Shown: positions 8,934 through 18,317 of the stretch, piece by piece | How positions within the stretch are numbered: the first letter of the stretch is position 1 | Layout of the letters: every line of letters starts with the position of its first letter | Source: a bacterium | GTDB lineage: Bacteria > UBA10199 > DSSB01 | Assembly (NCBI GenBank): GCA_035281585.1 | Contig: DATEDP010000070.1 | Coordinates: 1 to 64,000, forward strand | Direction of reading: 5' to 3' | Length of the DNA stretch: 64,000 nucleotides | Translations under genes and position numbers: made by a program | The notes under the pieces: model-generated | What the model saw: the letters and a program-made list of their open reading frames with translations, nothing else | What the model was told of the DNA's origin: nothing | Databases searched by the model: none

Positions 8934-9663
8934 AATTCGCATCGACCAATTACTCGTAGAGCTCGGCCTCGCGCCCAGCCGGGAGCGGGCCCAGGCCTTG
9001 GTGATGGCCGGCCAGGTCTACGTCGGTGACCGCCGCATCGACAAATCCTCCCAAAGCTTCGGCGCCGAGGAGCCGATCCGGGTCAAGGGCCCCGACCATC
9101 CCTATGTGGGCCGCGGCGGGGTCAAGCTGGCCCGGGCCCTGGAAGACTTCGACATCGATCCGGCCGGCCGGGTCTGCCTCGACGTCGGGGCCTCGACCGG
9201 CGGCTTCACCGACTGCCTCCTGCAGCGGGGAGCTCGGCGGGTCTATGCCTTCGACAGCGGAACCCACCAGCTCCACGACCGGCTGCGGGCCGATCCGCGG
9301 GTGATTTCACGGGAAAACTTCAATGTCCGGCACTTAAGCCCGGCCGACCTGCCGGAACCGATTGAGCTCGCGGTCTTCGACGTTTCCTTCATTTCGCTTA
9401 AACTCGTCCTTCCCCCAGTCTTAAAGGCCTGCCCCGGTCCCCTGACCGTAGTCCTCTTGGTGAAGCCCCAATTCGAAGCCGGCCGCGATCAGGTCGGCAA
9501 GGGGGGCATCGTCCGGGACGAGGCCCTGCGGCTTGCCATCGTCCGGGATATGGCCGACTTCGCCGCGGCTTCCGGCCTGGAGGTCCTGGGCTCCGAAGCG
9601 GCCGCCATTGCCGGCGACAAGGGAAACCAGGAGTACTTTCTAGCCGCCCGGCGGCAAAAATAA
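8920..9663 (+). CDS. tlyA: TlyA-family rRNA 2'-O-methyltransferase (S4 + FtsJ domains)
   Basis: 247 aa. An N-terminal S4 RNA-binding domain (RIDQLLVELGLAPSRERAQA) is joined to a SAM-dependent FtsJ-like methyltransferase with motif I CLDVGASTGGFTDCLLQRGA near residue 88 and a VSFISLKLVLP segment near 155. TlyA enzymes methylate cytidines of 16S and/or 23S rRNA; older annotations call them hemolysins. The ATG lies inside the end of the DAHP synthase gene. The C-terminus (NQEYFLAARRQK) is normal for the family. Confidence 0.93.
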   Translation: MDTPKIRIDQLLVELGLAPSRERAQALVMAGQVYVGDRRIDKSSQSFGAEEPIRVKGPDHPYVGRGGVKLARALEDFDIDPAGRVCLDVGASTGGFTDCLLQRGARRVYAFDSGTHQLHDRLRADPRVISRENFNVRHLSPADLPEPIELAVFDVSFISLKLVLPPVLKACPGPLTVVLLVKPQFEAGRDQVGKGGIVRDEALRLAIVRDMADFAAASGLEVLGSEAAAIAGDKGNQEYFLAARRQK

Positions 9664-9740
9664 GGCAAAAAAAGCCCCTTTCGCCGCGTTCCCCACTTGT
9701 CGTAGGAAGGAGCTTCGGCTTCAATTAGATTAAGACGTTT

Positions 9741-11435
9741 ATGGTTTTGAAATTCCGCCGACCGTTGAGCATTTTCGCCCTGGGCTTGGGGCTGCTTTCC
9801 GCAGCGGCCTGCGCGACAGGGTCCAAGCCGCAGGCCCACGCCAGCTCAGGCTTGGCCGTCGGCACCACGCCCAAACATCCCCTCTTCAGCTCCGGCGACA
9901 TCGAACCCGAGGGCAACAGCGCCCTCCACTACATCGACGCCCGGCTTCACGAGCTGCGGGACCAAGAAGCTTTTTCCATCGACTCTCTCCGCAAAGCGAT
10001 GAACCAGGATCCGGACTCCAGCTACCTCCATGGCGAGCTGGCCCGCAACTTGGCCCAAGGCAACCAATTCGAGCAGGCCAGCCTGGAGATCGACAAGGCG
10101 CTGGCGCTCGACCCCAACAACGCCAGCCTCCACTTGCTGCGCGGCAAGCTCTATTCGGTGAAACAGGAAAGCGATAAGGCGGTCGCCGAATACGAAACCT
10201 GCATCCGCCTTCAAGTCTCGGAGAGCGAGTGCTACACCATGCTGTCCCGGGAATACGCCCTGCGCAAGAATCCCGAAAAAGCCATCGCGACGGTCCAACG
10301 CCTGCTCAAGGTCGATCCCGACGCCGCCGACGCCTATTATTACCTGGGCACCCTTTACGCCTCCCAAGCCAACCGCTCGGCCCAGGCCATTCAGGCATTC
10401 CGCGAGGTCCTGGAGCGGGATCCCGACGACATCAAGGCCCTGGCCTCGCTGGCCCAGCTCTATCTCGACGAAAAGAAATATCCCGAGGCCTTGAAGATCC
10501 TGCTGAGGATCGAGCACCTGGCGCCGCACGACATTCCCATCAAGCTTCGCATCGGCCTCATCTATTACGAGATGAAGGAGTTCGACCAGGCCATCGACCG
10601 CTTCAACAAGGCGCTCCAGCTCAATCCCCAAAATGACCGGGTTTCCTATTATCTCGGGCTGCTCGAGGCCCAGCGCAAGAATTACGACCGGGCGCTGGAA
10701 CATTTCCGCAGCGTCCCGCCCAGCTCCGAGCTCTACAAGGAGTCGCTGGTTCGACTGTCCTTCGTCTATCAGGAGCTGGATCGCAATGCCGAGGCCATTC
10801 ATTACCTCGAAGGCTCGCTGAAGAAGCGGAAGGACATGCCCGAGCTCTATGAGATGATCGGCACCCTTTATGGGAAGGAAGGAAACTACCCCAAGGCCGT
10901 GGCCACGGTCGATCAAGGGCTCAAGCGTTTCCCCGACCAGGAGCGGCTGCTCTTCAGCAAGGGCGTCCTGCTCGACAAGCAGGGCCATTTCGAAAAGAGC
11001 ATCGAATCGATGCGCCGGGTCCTCCAGCTCAACCCCCAAAACGCCTCGGCCCTCAACTACATCGGATATTCCTACGCCGACCGCGGCATCCAGCTGCAAG
11101 AGGCCCTCGAGCTCTTGACCAAGGCCAACCAGCTCAAGCCCGAGGACGGCTACATCATGGACTCGCTGGCCTGGGCCCACTACAAGCTGGGAAATTTCGA
11201 AAAAGCCCTCCAGCTCCTGCAAAAGGCCGACAAGCTTTCACCCGAGGAGCCGACCATCCTCGAGCACATGGGCGACGTCTACCTGGCCCTGGGCGACAAG
11301 ACCAAGGCCCGGGTCTGCTTCGAATCGGCGGTCAGCGCCGCTCTCGGCGAGCCGAATCCCGAGGCTCGGGAGCAAGCCGACCTCAAGCGGATCCGGTCGA
11401 AATTGAGCTCGCTTGCCGGAGGCGGACCGATTTAA
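9741..11435 (+). CDS. TPR-repeat lipoprotein
   Basis: 564 aa. A lipoprotein-type signal (SIFALGLGLLSAAACATG) with the modified cysteine near residue 29 is followed by an array of tetratricopeptide repeats covering most of residues 70-540. Typical unit ends are LALDPNNASLH, LQLNPQND, LQLNPQNASALNYIGYSYA and LKPEDGYIMDSLAWAHYKLG. The last two resemble the C-terminal TPRs of outer-membrane-associated proteins. Such repeats make protein-protein scaffolds, probably here on the periplasmic face of the outer membrane. It is the first gene of a plus-strand run ending at 18890 and lies 36 nt before a LolA/LolB-like lipoprotein, suggesting a shared envelope role. No enzymatic domain is seen. Confidence 0.88.
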   Translation: MVLKFRRPLSIFALGLGLLSAAACATGSKPQAHASSGLAVGTTPKHPLFSSGDIEPEGNSALHYIDARLHELRDQEAFSIDSLRKAMNQDPDSSYLHGELARNLAQGNQFEQASLEIDKALALDPNNASLHLLRGKLYSVKQESDKAVAEYETCIRLQVSESECYTMLSREYALRKNPEKAIATVQRLLKVDPDAADAYYYLGTLYASQANRSAQAIQAFREVLERDPDDIKALASLAQLYLDEKKYPEALKILLRIEHLAPHDIPIKLRIGLIYYEMKEFDQAIDRFNKALQLNPQNDRVSYYLGLLEAQRKNYDRALEHFRSVPPSSELYKESLVRLSFVYQELDRNAEAIHYLEGSLKKRKDMPELYEMIGTLYGKEGNYPKAVATVDQGLKRFPDQERLLFSKGVLLDKQGHFEKSIESMRRVLQLNPQNASALNYIGYSYADRGIQLQEALELLTKANQLKPEDGYIMDSLAWAHYKLGNFEKALQLLQKADKLSPEEPTILEHMGDVYLALGDKTKARVCFESAVSAALGEPNPEAREQADLKRIRSKLSSLAGGGPI

Positions 11436-11471
11436 TCTAAAATATCATCCTGAGGAATGACAAAGGCGACC

Positions 11472-12245
11472 ATGCTTCGTTCGTTAATGACCATCTTATT
11501 CGTCGCGGCCTTCCTCGCCGGCTGCGCCAAGGCGCCGCCCCGGACCGCCGCCGACCGCCAAGCGGTCGATACCGCGCACGCCGAGCGGGTGGGCCTCGCG
11601 GTCCGCAAGCTTGCCGCCAAGCAAGCCGGCCTCGAATACCTCTCGGCCTATGCCCAGGCCCGGATCCAGCGCGGCAAGCAAGGCCGCCACTTCGACGCCG
11701 TCCTCGAAGTCGCCGCCCCCAACCGGCTTTCGCTCCGGATCCTGGATGATCTAGGCCAAGAGGTTGCCCAGGTCGTCGCCGACGGCGAAAGCGTCTACTA
11801 TTACGAAAATCGGAGCGGACGATCCCAGCGCTTCGTCCAGGACGACCAGGCGCTGCGCAAGGCCCTGCACCTTCCGCTAAGCGTCGACGACCTGGTCGAC
11901 CGCCTCCTGCTGAGGCTGCCGGATTCTCCCATCCTCCAAGTCGAGCGCGAAAACTCGGCGGCCCAGCCGCCGCCCCATTGGGTGATTCGTCCCGACGACA
12001 GCCTGCGGGTCGACGCCGAAAGACCGCAGCTCCGTCTCTACGAGGCCAAGCCCTCGGGAAAAGCCTGGAGCTACCGCGTCGACTATTCGGATTACTCGAA
12101 GGTCGAGGGCCGCGAATTTCCCCACCGCATCGCTTGGAGCTTTCGCAAGCCCTCGATCAGCCTGACCTTGCAGCTCCAGCAGGTCGCCTTCCGGCCGCCG
12201 GCCTCGCGCGACGTCGACTCGAGTTTCGATACCAAAAACCGTTGA
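11472..12245 (+). CDS. LolA/LolB-like lipoprotein (DUF4292 type)
   Basis: 257 aa. Signal peptide with lipobox (LFVAAFLAGCAK), then a region resembling the half-barrel fold of LolA/LolB proteins: YAQARIQRGKQGRHFDAVLE, PNRLSLRILDDLGQEVAQVV and VADGESVYYYENRSGRS. The family binds lipoprotein acyl chains or related lipids in the periplasm, but this member is too divergent to name. ATG 11472 is preferred over ATG 11457 because AAAGG lies about 5 nt before it, whereas the GAGG upstream of 11457 is almost in contact with that ATG. It sits between the TPR lipoprotein and the oligopeptide transporter genes. Confidence 0.75.
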   Translation: MLRSLMTILFVAAFLAGCAKAPPRTAADRQAVDTAHAERVGLAVRKLAAKQAGLEYLSAYAQARIQRGKQGRHFDAVLEVAAPNRLSLRILDDLGQEVAQVVADGESVYYYENRSGRSQRFVQDDQALRKALHLPLSVDDLVDRLLLRLPDSPILQVERENSAAQPPPHWVIRPDDSLRVDAERPQLRLYEAKPSGKAWSYRVDYSDYSKVEGREFPHRIAWSFRKPSISLTLQLQQVAFRPPASRDVDSSFDTKNR

Positions 12246-12280
12246 CATTTCGAGGCTTTAGCCTCACCCTGGCCATCTTC

Positions 12281-13873
12281 ATGCGGGCTATTTTCCGGAT
12301 CCAATTCGCTTTGATTTTCGCCGGTTTGGCCGGGCTTGCGGGCTGCCGGGTCGAGGCGCCGAAAGACCCCTACACCCTGATCTACCATCTCGGCGCCGAG
12401 CCCGACACGCTCAACCGGATCACCGCCACCGATGCCTACGAAGGCCGGATCAACTCCTTCGTCTTCGACAGCTTGATCGAGCGCGACAACAGCACCCTCG
12501 AATTCATTCCCCGGCTGGCCAAATCCTGGGAAGTCAGCGACGACAAGCTGACCTACACTTTCAAGCTCCACCAGAACGTGAAGTGGCATGACGGCAAGCC
12601 CTTCACCGCCGAGGATGTCGTCTACACCTTCGAAACGATCATGAACGAGAAAGTCGACGCGCCCCACCTCCGGGTCTACTACAAGGACATCAAGAAGGTC
12701 GAAAAGCTCGACGACTACACGGTGCGCTTCACTTACGCCCAGCCTTACTTCAAGGCGATGGAGTTCGTCGGCGGCATCCCGGTGATCCCCAAGCACATCT
12801 TCGACGACGGCAAGGACTTCAACACCAACCCGGCCGGCCGGGCGCCGGTCGGCAACGGGCCTTATAAGTTCAAGCGCTGGGACACCGGAGCTCGGATCGT
12901 CCTCGAGCGCAACGAGGAATACTGGGACCGGTCGCGCTTTCCCGACATCAAGCGCCTCATCTTCAAGATCATTCCCGACGACGTCGTCGCCTTCCAGCGC
13001 TTGAAGAAAGGCGAGATCGACATGGACAGCTTGAACGCCAAGCAGTGGTCCAAACAGACCGACACGCCGGCCTTCAAGCAGCTCTTCGAAAAGCATCAGT
13101 ATTACACGCCGTCCTATTTCTACGTCGGCTGGAACCTGCGGCGGCCCTATTTCCAAGACCGATCGGTCCGCAAAGCCTTGGCCATGCTGATCAATCGCGA
13201 GTCGATCTTGAAAAACCTGGAGTACGGCCTGGGCCGGCTGACCACCGGGCCTTTCTGGATCTTCGGCTATGAGTATGACCCCAGCCTGCCCCAGATCGGC
13301 TTCGACCCGGCCGGGGCCAAAAAACTCCTCGACGAGGCCGGATGGATCGATCACGATGGCGATGGCATTCGGGACAAGGACGGCGTGCCCTTCCGCTTCA
13401 ATTTCCTGGTTCCCTCGGGGGCGGAGTTTTACACCAACCTGTCCACCATCATGAAAAAGGACTTCGCCGGCGCCGGCATCGAGGTGGAGATCCAAACGAT
13501 GGAATGGGCGACTTTCGTGCAGCAGCTGAACACCCGTAACTTCGATGCGGTGTCGCTGGCCTGGAGCTTCGGCTTCGACCAGGACCCTTACCAAGTTTGG
13601 CATTCGAGCCAGGCCGAGAAGGGCTCGAACTTCGTCGGCTTCGAGAACGGCGAGGCCGACCGCCTGCTGGAAGAGGCCCGCCGGACCTTCGACAAGGAGC
13701 GGCGGACCGGGCTCTATCATCGCTTCCACCGCCTGATCTACGAGGAGCAGCCCTACGCCTTCCTCTACGCCCGGCCCGCGCTGGTGGCCCGGAGCCGGCG
13801 CTTCGAAAACGTCCGGATCTATCCGGTCGGGGTCGACGTCCTGGAATGGAAAGTCGGAAAGGGGCCGCCGTGA
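12281..13873 (+). CDS. Peptide ABC transporter substrate-binding lipoprotein (SBP family 5)
   Basis: 530 aa extracytoplasmic solute-binding protein of the OppA/DppA family. The lipobox is GLAGLAGCRVEA near residue 23. Family hallmarks are DTLNRITATDAYEG, LAKSWEVSDDKLTYTFKLHQ near residue 85, WHDGKPFTAEDVVYTFE near 105, APVGNGPYKFKRW near 190 and DHDGDGIRDKDGVPF near 365. The start at 12281 places the hydrophobic segment at the N-terminus; no strong ribosome site is seen. Its last bases overlap the permease gene start (GTGA), so translation is coupled. The substrate (peptide, nickel or glycan) cannot be fixed from sequence. Confidence 0.92.
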   Translation: MRAIFRIQFALIFAGLAGLAGCRVEAPKDPYTLIYHLGAEPDTLNRITATDAYEGRINSFVFDSLIERDNSTLEFIPRLAKSWEVSDDKLTYTFKLHQNVKWHDGKPFTAEDVVYTFETIMNEKVDAPHLRVYYKDIKKVEKLDDYTVRFTYAQPYFKAMEFVGGIPVIPKHIFDDGKDFNTNPAGRAPVGNGPYKFKRWDTGARIVLERNEEYWDRSRFPDIKRLIFKIIPDDVVAFQRLKKGEIDMDSLNAKQWSKQTDTPAFKQLFEKHQYYTPSYFYVGWNLRRPYFQDRSVRKALAMLINRESILKNLEYGLGRLTTGPFWIFGYEYDPSLPQIGFDPAGAKKLLDEAGWIDHDGDGIRDKDGVPFRFNFLVPSGAEFYTNLSTIMKKDFAGAGIEVEIQTMEWATFVQQLNTRNFDAVSLAWSFGFDQDPYQVWHSSQAEKGSNFVGFENGEADRLLEEARRTFDKERRTGLYHRFHRLIYEEQPYAFLYARPALVARSRRFENVRIYPVGVDVLEWKVGKGPP

Positions 13874-14988
13874 CCGCTTACGTCATCAAGCGGCTCTTCG
13901 CGATGATTCCGACCCTGCTCGGAATTTTGGTGCTGACCTTCGTCATCGTCCGGCTGGCGCCGGGCAACCCGGTGACCCTCAAGCTCCAGGCCGCCCAGGG
14001 CCTGAAGGAAACGGCGGTTTCCCAGCAAGTCACCGACGAGCTGCTCAAGCTCTACGGCCTCAAGGTCGACCTGCCGGCTTCTTACGAAAATTTCATCGCC
14101 GAGGTGACGACTCGGATCTACGGCTCCGATCCCCAGGACAAGCCCTATCCGACCCGGAAAGCCCTGGAGTGGCTGGGCCAAAACGGGATCCAATTCAAAA
14201 TCTGGCTCTTCAACGTGGCGCAGCTGAACTTCGGCAACTCCTTCAAGGACCACCGGCCGGTCATCGACAAGATCCGCGAGGCTCTGCCGATCACCCTCTC
14301 GCTCAACCTGATCGAGTTCTTCGTCGCCTATTTGATCTCGATCCCGCTCGGGGTTTATTCGGCGATGCACCGCGAAGCCTTCGGCGAGAAGGCCCTGATG
14401 GTCCTGCTCTTCGTCCTTTACTCGCTGCCCAGCTTCTGGGTGGCCTACCTGCTGCTGATGTATTTCGCGAGCGGCGATCATTTGAACTGGTTTCCGCTGG
14501 GCGGCCTCATGTCGGAGGGGGCCGACGAATATCCTTTCCCGCTCAAGGCCGGGAACATCCTGTGGCACTTGGTCCTGCCGGTGCTGACGATGGTTTACGG
14601 CAGCTTCGCCTACCTGACCCGCTTTTCCCGGACCACCATGCTCGAGGTCGTCCGCCAGGACTATGTCCGAACCGCCTGGGCCAAAGGCCTGCCCCGGAAG
14701 AAGGTGATCTGGCGCCACGCCTTCCGCAACTCGCTCATCCCCCAGATCACCCTGCTCGGAACCTTGCTCCCGGCCCTGCTCGGCGGCTCGGTCATCATCG
14801 AGCAGATCTTCGGCATTCCCGGGATGGGCAAGCTGGCCTTCGAGGCGATCAGCTCCCGCGACTACCCGACGATCATGGCCATCACCTCGATCTCGGCCTT
14901 CCTCACCCTGCTGAGCCTCTTGATCAGCGACTTGGCCTACGCCTTCGCCGATCCCCGGATCAGCTTCCAAGGGAGGCAAGAAGCGTGA
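13870..14988 (+). CDS. Peptide ABC transporter permease (OppB/DppB type)
   Basis: 372 aa inner-membrane permease. The N-terminal helix (MTAYVIKRLFAMIPTLLGIL) and the following APGNP motif are family signatures. Further membrane helices include LIEFFVAYLISIPLGVYSAM and VLPVLTMVYGSFAYLTRFSR. The EAA loop that contacts the ATPase is DYVRTAWAKGLPRKKVIWRH near residue 270. GTG 13870 overlaps the TGA of the binding-protein gene. There is a longer than usual periplasmic stretch after helix 1 (about residues 45-120). Confidence 0.94.
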   Translation: MTAYVIKRLFAMIPTLLGILVLTFVIVRLAPGNPVTLKLQAAQGLKETAVSQQVTDELLKLYGLKVDLPASYENFIAEVTTRIYGSDPQDKPYPTRKALEWLGQNGIQFKIWLFNVAQLNFGNSFKDHRPVIDKIREALPITLSLNLIEFFVAYLISIPLGVYSAMHREAFGEKALMVLLFVLYSLPSFWVAYLLLMYFASGDHLNWFPLGGLMSEGADEYPFPLKAGNILWHLVLPVLTMVYGSFAYLTRFSRTTMLEVVRQDYVRTAWAKGLPRKKVIWRHAFRNSLIPQITLLGTLLPALLGGSVIIEQIFGIPGMGKLAFEAISSRDYPTIMAITSISAFLTLLSLLISDLAYAFADPRISFQGRQEA

Positions 14989-16049
14989 CCGCGATCCAGC
15001 AAAAACCGGCTCCGATCGGCGAAACCCCGGAGAGCGAAGCCGAATCCTCGCCGCGCTATTGGGGCCAGGTCTGGACTCAATTCAAGCGCAGCCCGCTCAA
15101 CCGACTGGGTATGGTGGTCATCGCCTTTCTGGTCGCGGTGGCGATCCTCGCACCGCTGCTCGCCAACAGCGAGCCCTTCTACGTCAAATATCAGGACAAG
15201 GTCTATCTCCCGATCCTCCAGAAGCTATGGGTCACTCGCAAGCTCAACCTCTATCCGGAATTGCGCGACGTCGATTTCGCGAAATGGAAGGCCGACGGCG
15301 CCGAATTCCGCCATGCCCCGGTGCCCTACTCGCCCGATGACTACAACCTGGAGGAGATCCTGGAGCCGCCCAGCCGCTACCATTGGCTGGGCACCGACCA
15401 GCAGGGCCGCGACGTCTTGAGCCGGCTGATCCACGGCAGCCGGATCTCGCTCTCGGTCGGCTTGGTGGCGGTGGCGATCTACACTTTCATCGGAATCTTC
15501 CTGGGCTCGCTGGCCGGCTACTTCGGCGGCCGCTGGGACCTCTGGATCTCGCGCATGATCGAGATCATGATCTGCTTCCCGACTTTCTTCCTGATCCTCT
15601 CCTTAGTCGCGGTGCTGGGCCAGGATCTGCTCTACATCATGATCGTCCTGGGCCTCACCGGCTGGACCGGCATCGCCCGCTTGACTCGCGGCGAGTTCCT
15701 CAAATTGCGCAACCAGGATTTCGTCACCGCCTGCCTGAGCCAAGGCATGCCGACTCGCCGGATCCTCTTTCGCCACCTATTGCCCAACGCGATGGCGCCG
15801 GTTTTGGTCAGCGCCACCTTCGGCATCGCGGCCGCGATCTTGATCGAGTCCTCCTTGTCTTTCCTCGGCTTCGGCGTGCGGCCGCCGACTCCGAGCTGGG
15901 GCGAGCTGCTCAGCCAAGCCAAGAGCGCGATCGACGTCGCCTGGTGGCTGACCACCTTCCCGGGACTCGCGATTTTTCTCACGATCACCGCTTTCAATCT
16001 GGTAGGGGAAGGACTGAGGGACGCGGTCGATCCGAAGTTGAAGACGTAA
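14985..16049 (+). CDS. Peptide ABC transporter permease (OppC/DppC type)
   Basis: 354 aa partner permease. It starts with a soluble tail, then SPLNRLGMVVIAFLVAVAIL as helix 1, a long periplasmic segment (about residues 55-125), the LGTDQQGRDVLSRLIHGSRI motif typical of OppC near residue 135, and the EAA loop DFVTACLSQGMPTRRILFRH near residue 245. The ending SSLSFLGFGVRPPTPSWGELL followed by a last helix is canonical. GTG 14985 overlaps the TGA of the upstream permease. The oligopeptide operon continues after an intervening dispersed repeat. Confidence 0.94.
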   Translation: MTAIQQKPAPIGETPESEAESSPRYWGQVWTQFKRSPLNRLGMVVIAFLVAVAILAPLLANSEPFYVKYQDKVYLPILQKLWVTRKLNLYPELRDVDFAKWKADGAEFRHAPVPYSPDDYNLEEILEPPSRYHWLGTDQQGRDVLSRLIHGSRISLSVGLVAVAIYTFIGIFLGSLAGYFGGRWDLWISRMIEIMICFPTFFLILSLVAVLGQDLLYIMIVLGLTGWTGIARLTRGEFLKLRNQDFVTACLSQGMPTRRILFRHLLPNAMAPVLVSATFGIAAAILIESSLSFLGFGVRPPTPSWGELLSQAKSAIDVAWWLTTFPGLAIFLTITAFNLVGEGLRDAVDPKLKT

Positions 16050-16054
16050 TGATT

Positions 16055-16131
16055 GTAGGGGCGACCCTCGCGGTCGCCCTATATGCCCAACGGAATCCCC
16101 GCAAGCGGGCGGGCGCAAGGCCCGCCCCTAC
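16055..16131. repeat. Dispersed inverted repeat, GTAGGGGCGACC family, inside the transporter operon
   Basis: 77 bp, GTAGGGGCGACCCTCGCGGT to AGGCCCGCCCCTAC, matching 7185-7260. It begins 6 nt after the OppC stop and ends 8 nt before the OppD start, so it occupies the whole gap within the operon. The OppD start is left with only a weak purine run (CAAGAAAATA) as ribosome site. Confidence 0.8.
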
Positions 16132-16139
16132 AAGAAAAT

Positions 16140-17264
16140 ATGCCGAAGATTCTCGAAGTCAAAAACCTGCGCATCACCTTTCCGGTCAAGGGCCAGCCGG
16201 CGCCGGCGGTCGACGGGATCAGCTTTCACCTCGACCAAGGCAAGGTCTTAGGGCTGGTCGGCGAGTCCGGCTGCGGCAAGACCGTCACCGCCCTTTCGCT
16301 GTTGAAGCTCATCGAGAAGCCGGGCCAGATCGCCGAGGGCCATGCCTTCTACCACGGCGAGGTCCCGGGCCTCAGCGCCCCGCGGGTGTCGCCCGAAGAG
16401 ATCGCCAAGAGCGGCGAGGAGCCCAGCGAGGCCACGCCGGTCAACCCGATCCTGCTCGAGCAAAGCCGCCGCGAACCCACCGCCGAGGTCCAAGCCGAAA
16501 AGCTGCCCGAGGCCGGCGGCATCGACCTCTACCGCTTGAGCGACGAGGAAATGCGAAAAATCCGCGGCCATAAGATCGCGATGATCTTCCAGGAGCCGAT
16601 GACTTCGCTCAACCCGGTCTTCACCGTCGGCGACCAAATCGAGGAGGCGGTGCGGCTGCACCAAGGGGTCGGCAAGAAGGAAGCCCAGGAAATCGCCATC
16701 GAGATGCTGCGCAAGGTCCGGATTCCCGATCCCGAGAAGCGGATCCACGACTATCCGCACCAGCTCAGCGGCGGCATGCGCCAACGGGTGATGATCGCCA
16801 TGGCCCTCTCCTGCAAGCCCGACATCCTGATCGCCGACGAGCCGACCACCGCGCTCGACGTCACGATCCAGGCCCAAATTCTCCAATTGATGAAGGAGCT
16901 GATCGACGAGATGCACATGTCGGTGATCCTGATCACCCACGACCTGGGCGTGGTGGCCGAAGTCTGCGACGACGTGATCGTCATGTACTCGGGGATGATC
17001 GTGGAGCGGGCGCCGGCCAAGCGGCTTTTCCGCAAGCCCAAGCATCCCTACACCATCGGCCTGCTCCAATCGATTCCGCCGCTCTTCAAGGACAGCGGCG
17101 AGTCCCTGCACACGATCAAGGGAATGGTTCCGGACCTCTCGCGGATCCCGCCGGGCTGCCGCTTCGCGCCCCGCTGCCCCCGGGCGGTCGAGGCTTGCCG
17201 GGGAAGGATTCCGCCCTTTAAATATGTCGGCGAGGGCCAAGAGGTCCGCTGCCTCAATTATTAA
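16140..17264 (+). CDS. Peptide ABC transporter ATPase (OppD/DppD type) with insertion
   Basis: 374 aa ATPase that powers the permease pair. Walker A is GESGCGKT near residue 41, the Q-loop segment is [15 protein letters not shown] near 150, the signature is [15 protein letters not shown] near 207, Walker B is [12 protein letters not shown] near 229, and the H-loop is LITHDLGVV. The C-terminal oligopeptide-transporter cysteine motif ([14 protein letters not shown]) is present. Between Walker A and the Q-loop there is an extra, charged, low-complexity stretch (about residues 75-130, [20 protein letters not shown] and onward), longer than in usual OppD proteins. ATG 16140 is chosen because the protein then begins with the conserved [14 protein letters not shown]. 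Confidence 0.93.
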   Translation: MPKILEVKNLRITFPVKGQPAPAVDGISFHLDQGKVLGLVGESGCGKTVTALSLLKLIEKPGQIAEGHAFYHGEVPGLSAPRVSPEEIAKSGEEPSEATPVNPILLEQSRREPTAEVQAEKLPEAGGIDLYRLSDEEMRKIRGHKIAMIFQEPMTSLNPVFTVGDQIEEAVRLHQGVGKKEAQEIAIEMLRKVRIPDPEKRIHDYPHQLSGGMRQRVMIAMALSCKPDILIADEPTTALDVTIQAQILQLMKELIDEMHMSVILITHDLGVVAEVCDDVIVMYSGMIVERAPAKRLFRKPKHPYTIGLLQSIPPLFKDSGESLHTIKGMVPDLSRIPPGCRFAPRCPRAVEACRGRIPPFKYVGEGQEVRCLNY

Positions 17265-17266
17265 AT

Positions 17267-18286
17267 ATGCTGCTCGAAGCCAAAAACATCGTCAAAAAAT
17301 TCCCGGTCCGGGGCGGGCTCTTCGGCCGGACCGTCGGCCATGTTCATGCGGTCAGCGACGTCACGATCGGCCTCAAAGAAGGCGAAACCCTGGGGCTGGT
17401 CGGCGAATCGGGCTGCGGCAAAACCACTTTGGCTCGGCTGATCATGCGGCTGCTTCATCCCAGCTCGGGCTCGATCCACTTCGACGGCGAGGATCTGACC
17501 CGCCTCAAGGAGCGCCAGCTTCGGCCGCTGCGCCGCAAATTCCAGATGATCTTTCAGGACCCTTATTCTTCGCTCAACCCCCGGATGACGGTCGGCCAGA
17601 CCCTGACCGAGCCCCTGGTGGTCCATGGCCTGGAAAACGGCGGGAAGCGAAAGGACCGGGTGCTGGAGATGCTCCAAAAAGTCGGGCTGCCGCCCGAGGC
17701 CTACGCCAAGTATCCCCACGAGTTCTCCGGCGGCCAACGCCAACGCATCGGCATCGCCCGGGCCCTGATGCTCTACCCCAAGCTCATCGTGGCCGACGAG
17801 CCGGTCAGCGCTCTCGACGTCAGCATCCAGGCCCAGATCATCAATCTGATGTCCTCGCTGCAGCGCGAGATGAACCTGACCTACCTTTTCATCGCCCACG
17901 ACCTCAAAGTCGTGCGCCACTTGAGCCAACGCATCGCCGTCATGTACTTGGGTCACGTGGTCGAGGAGCTGCCCAGCTCCCGCCTTTCGGAATCGCATCA
18001 CCCCTACACCCACGCCCTGCTCTCGGCGGTCCCGGTGCCCGACCCCCGGGTCAAGCGGGAGAAGATCATTCTGCGCGGCGATCCGCCCTCGCCGATGGCT
18101 CCGCCCTCGGGCTGCGTCTTTCGGACCCGCTGCGCCTATGCTCAGGAAGTCTGTGCTGAAAAAGTGCCTCCCTTGGAAGAGCTGGTGCCGGGCCATCGGG
18201 TGGCTTGCCACTTCGCCAAGGAAGTGGGCCCCTTCAAGGTCCTTCCCCCCAAAGCCGCTCCCGGCGAAGGCATCCCGCCCCCTTGA
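17267..18286 (+). CDS. Peptide ABC transporter ATPase (OppF/DppF type)
   Basis: 339 aa second ATPase of the importer. Walker A is [18 protein letters not shown] near residue 46, the Q-loop is MIFQDPYSSLNPRMTVG near 99, the signature is EFSGGQRQRIGIARAL near 152, Walker B is LIVADEPVSALDVSIQAQ near 174, and the H-loop is FIAHDLKVV near 205. The C-terminal FRTRCAYAQEVC motif is the family cysteine motif. Only 2 nt separate it from the OppD gene. It completes the five-gene set. Confidence 0.95.
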   Translation: MLLEAKNIVKKFPVRGGLFGRTVGHVHAVSDVTIGLKEGETLGLVGESGCGKTTLARLIMRLLHPSSGSIHFDGEDLTRLKERQLRPLRRKFQMIFQDPYSSLNPRMTVGQTLTEPLVVHGLENGGKRKDRVLEMLQKVGLPPEAYAKYPHEFSGGQRQRIGIARALMLYPKLIVADEPVSALDVSIQAQIINLMSSLQREMNLTYLFIAHDLKVVRHLSQRIAVMYLGHVVEELPSSRLSESHHPYTHALLSAVPVPDPRVKREKIILRGDPPSPMAPPSGCVFRTRCAYAQEVCAEKVPPLEELVPGHRVACHFAKEVGPFKVLPPKAAPGEGIPPP

Positions 18287-18311
18287 CAAAGCCGGCAAAA
18301 TCGCAAATGAC
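18283..18311 (+). promoter_or_regulatory. Possible promoter for the small lipoprotein gene
   Basis: A perfect TTGACA box overlaps the OppF stop, and an AAATGA/AATGAC box lies 16-17 nt downstream. If used, transcription would start almost at the ATG at 18318, giving a leaderless or nearly leaderless mRNA. Confidence 0.3.
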
Positions 18312-18317
18312 CCTGGA

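Noticed and set aside
11446..11458. TCATCCTGAGGA before the LolA/LolB-like gene as a copy of the CATCCTGAGC repeat
   Set aside because: Only about 12 nt match and no second arm is present, so it may be chance.
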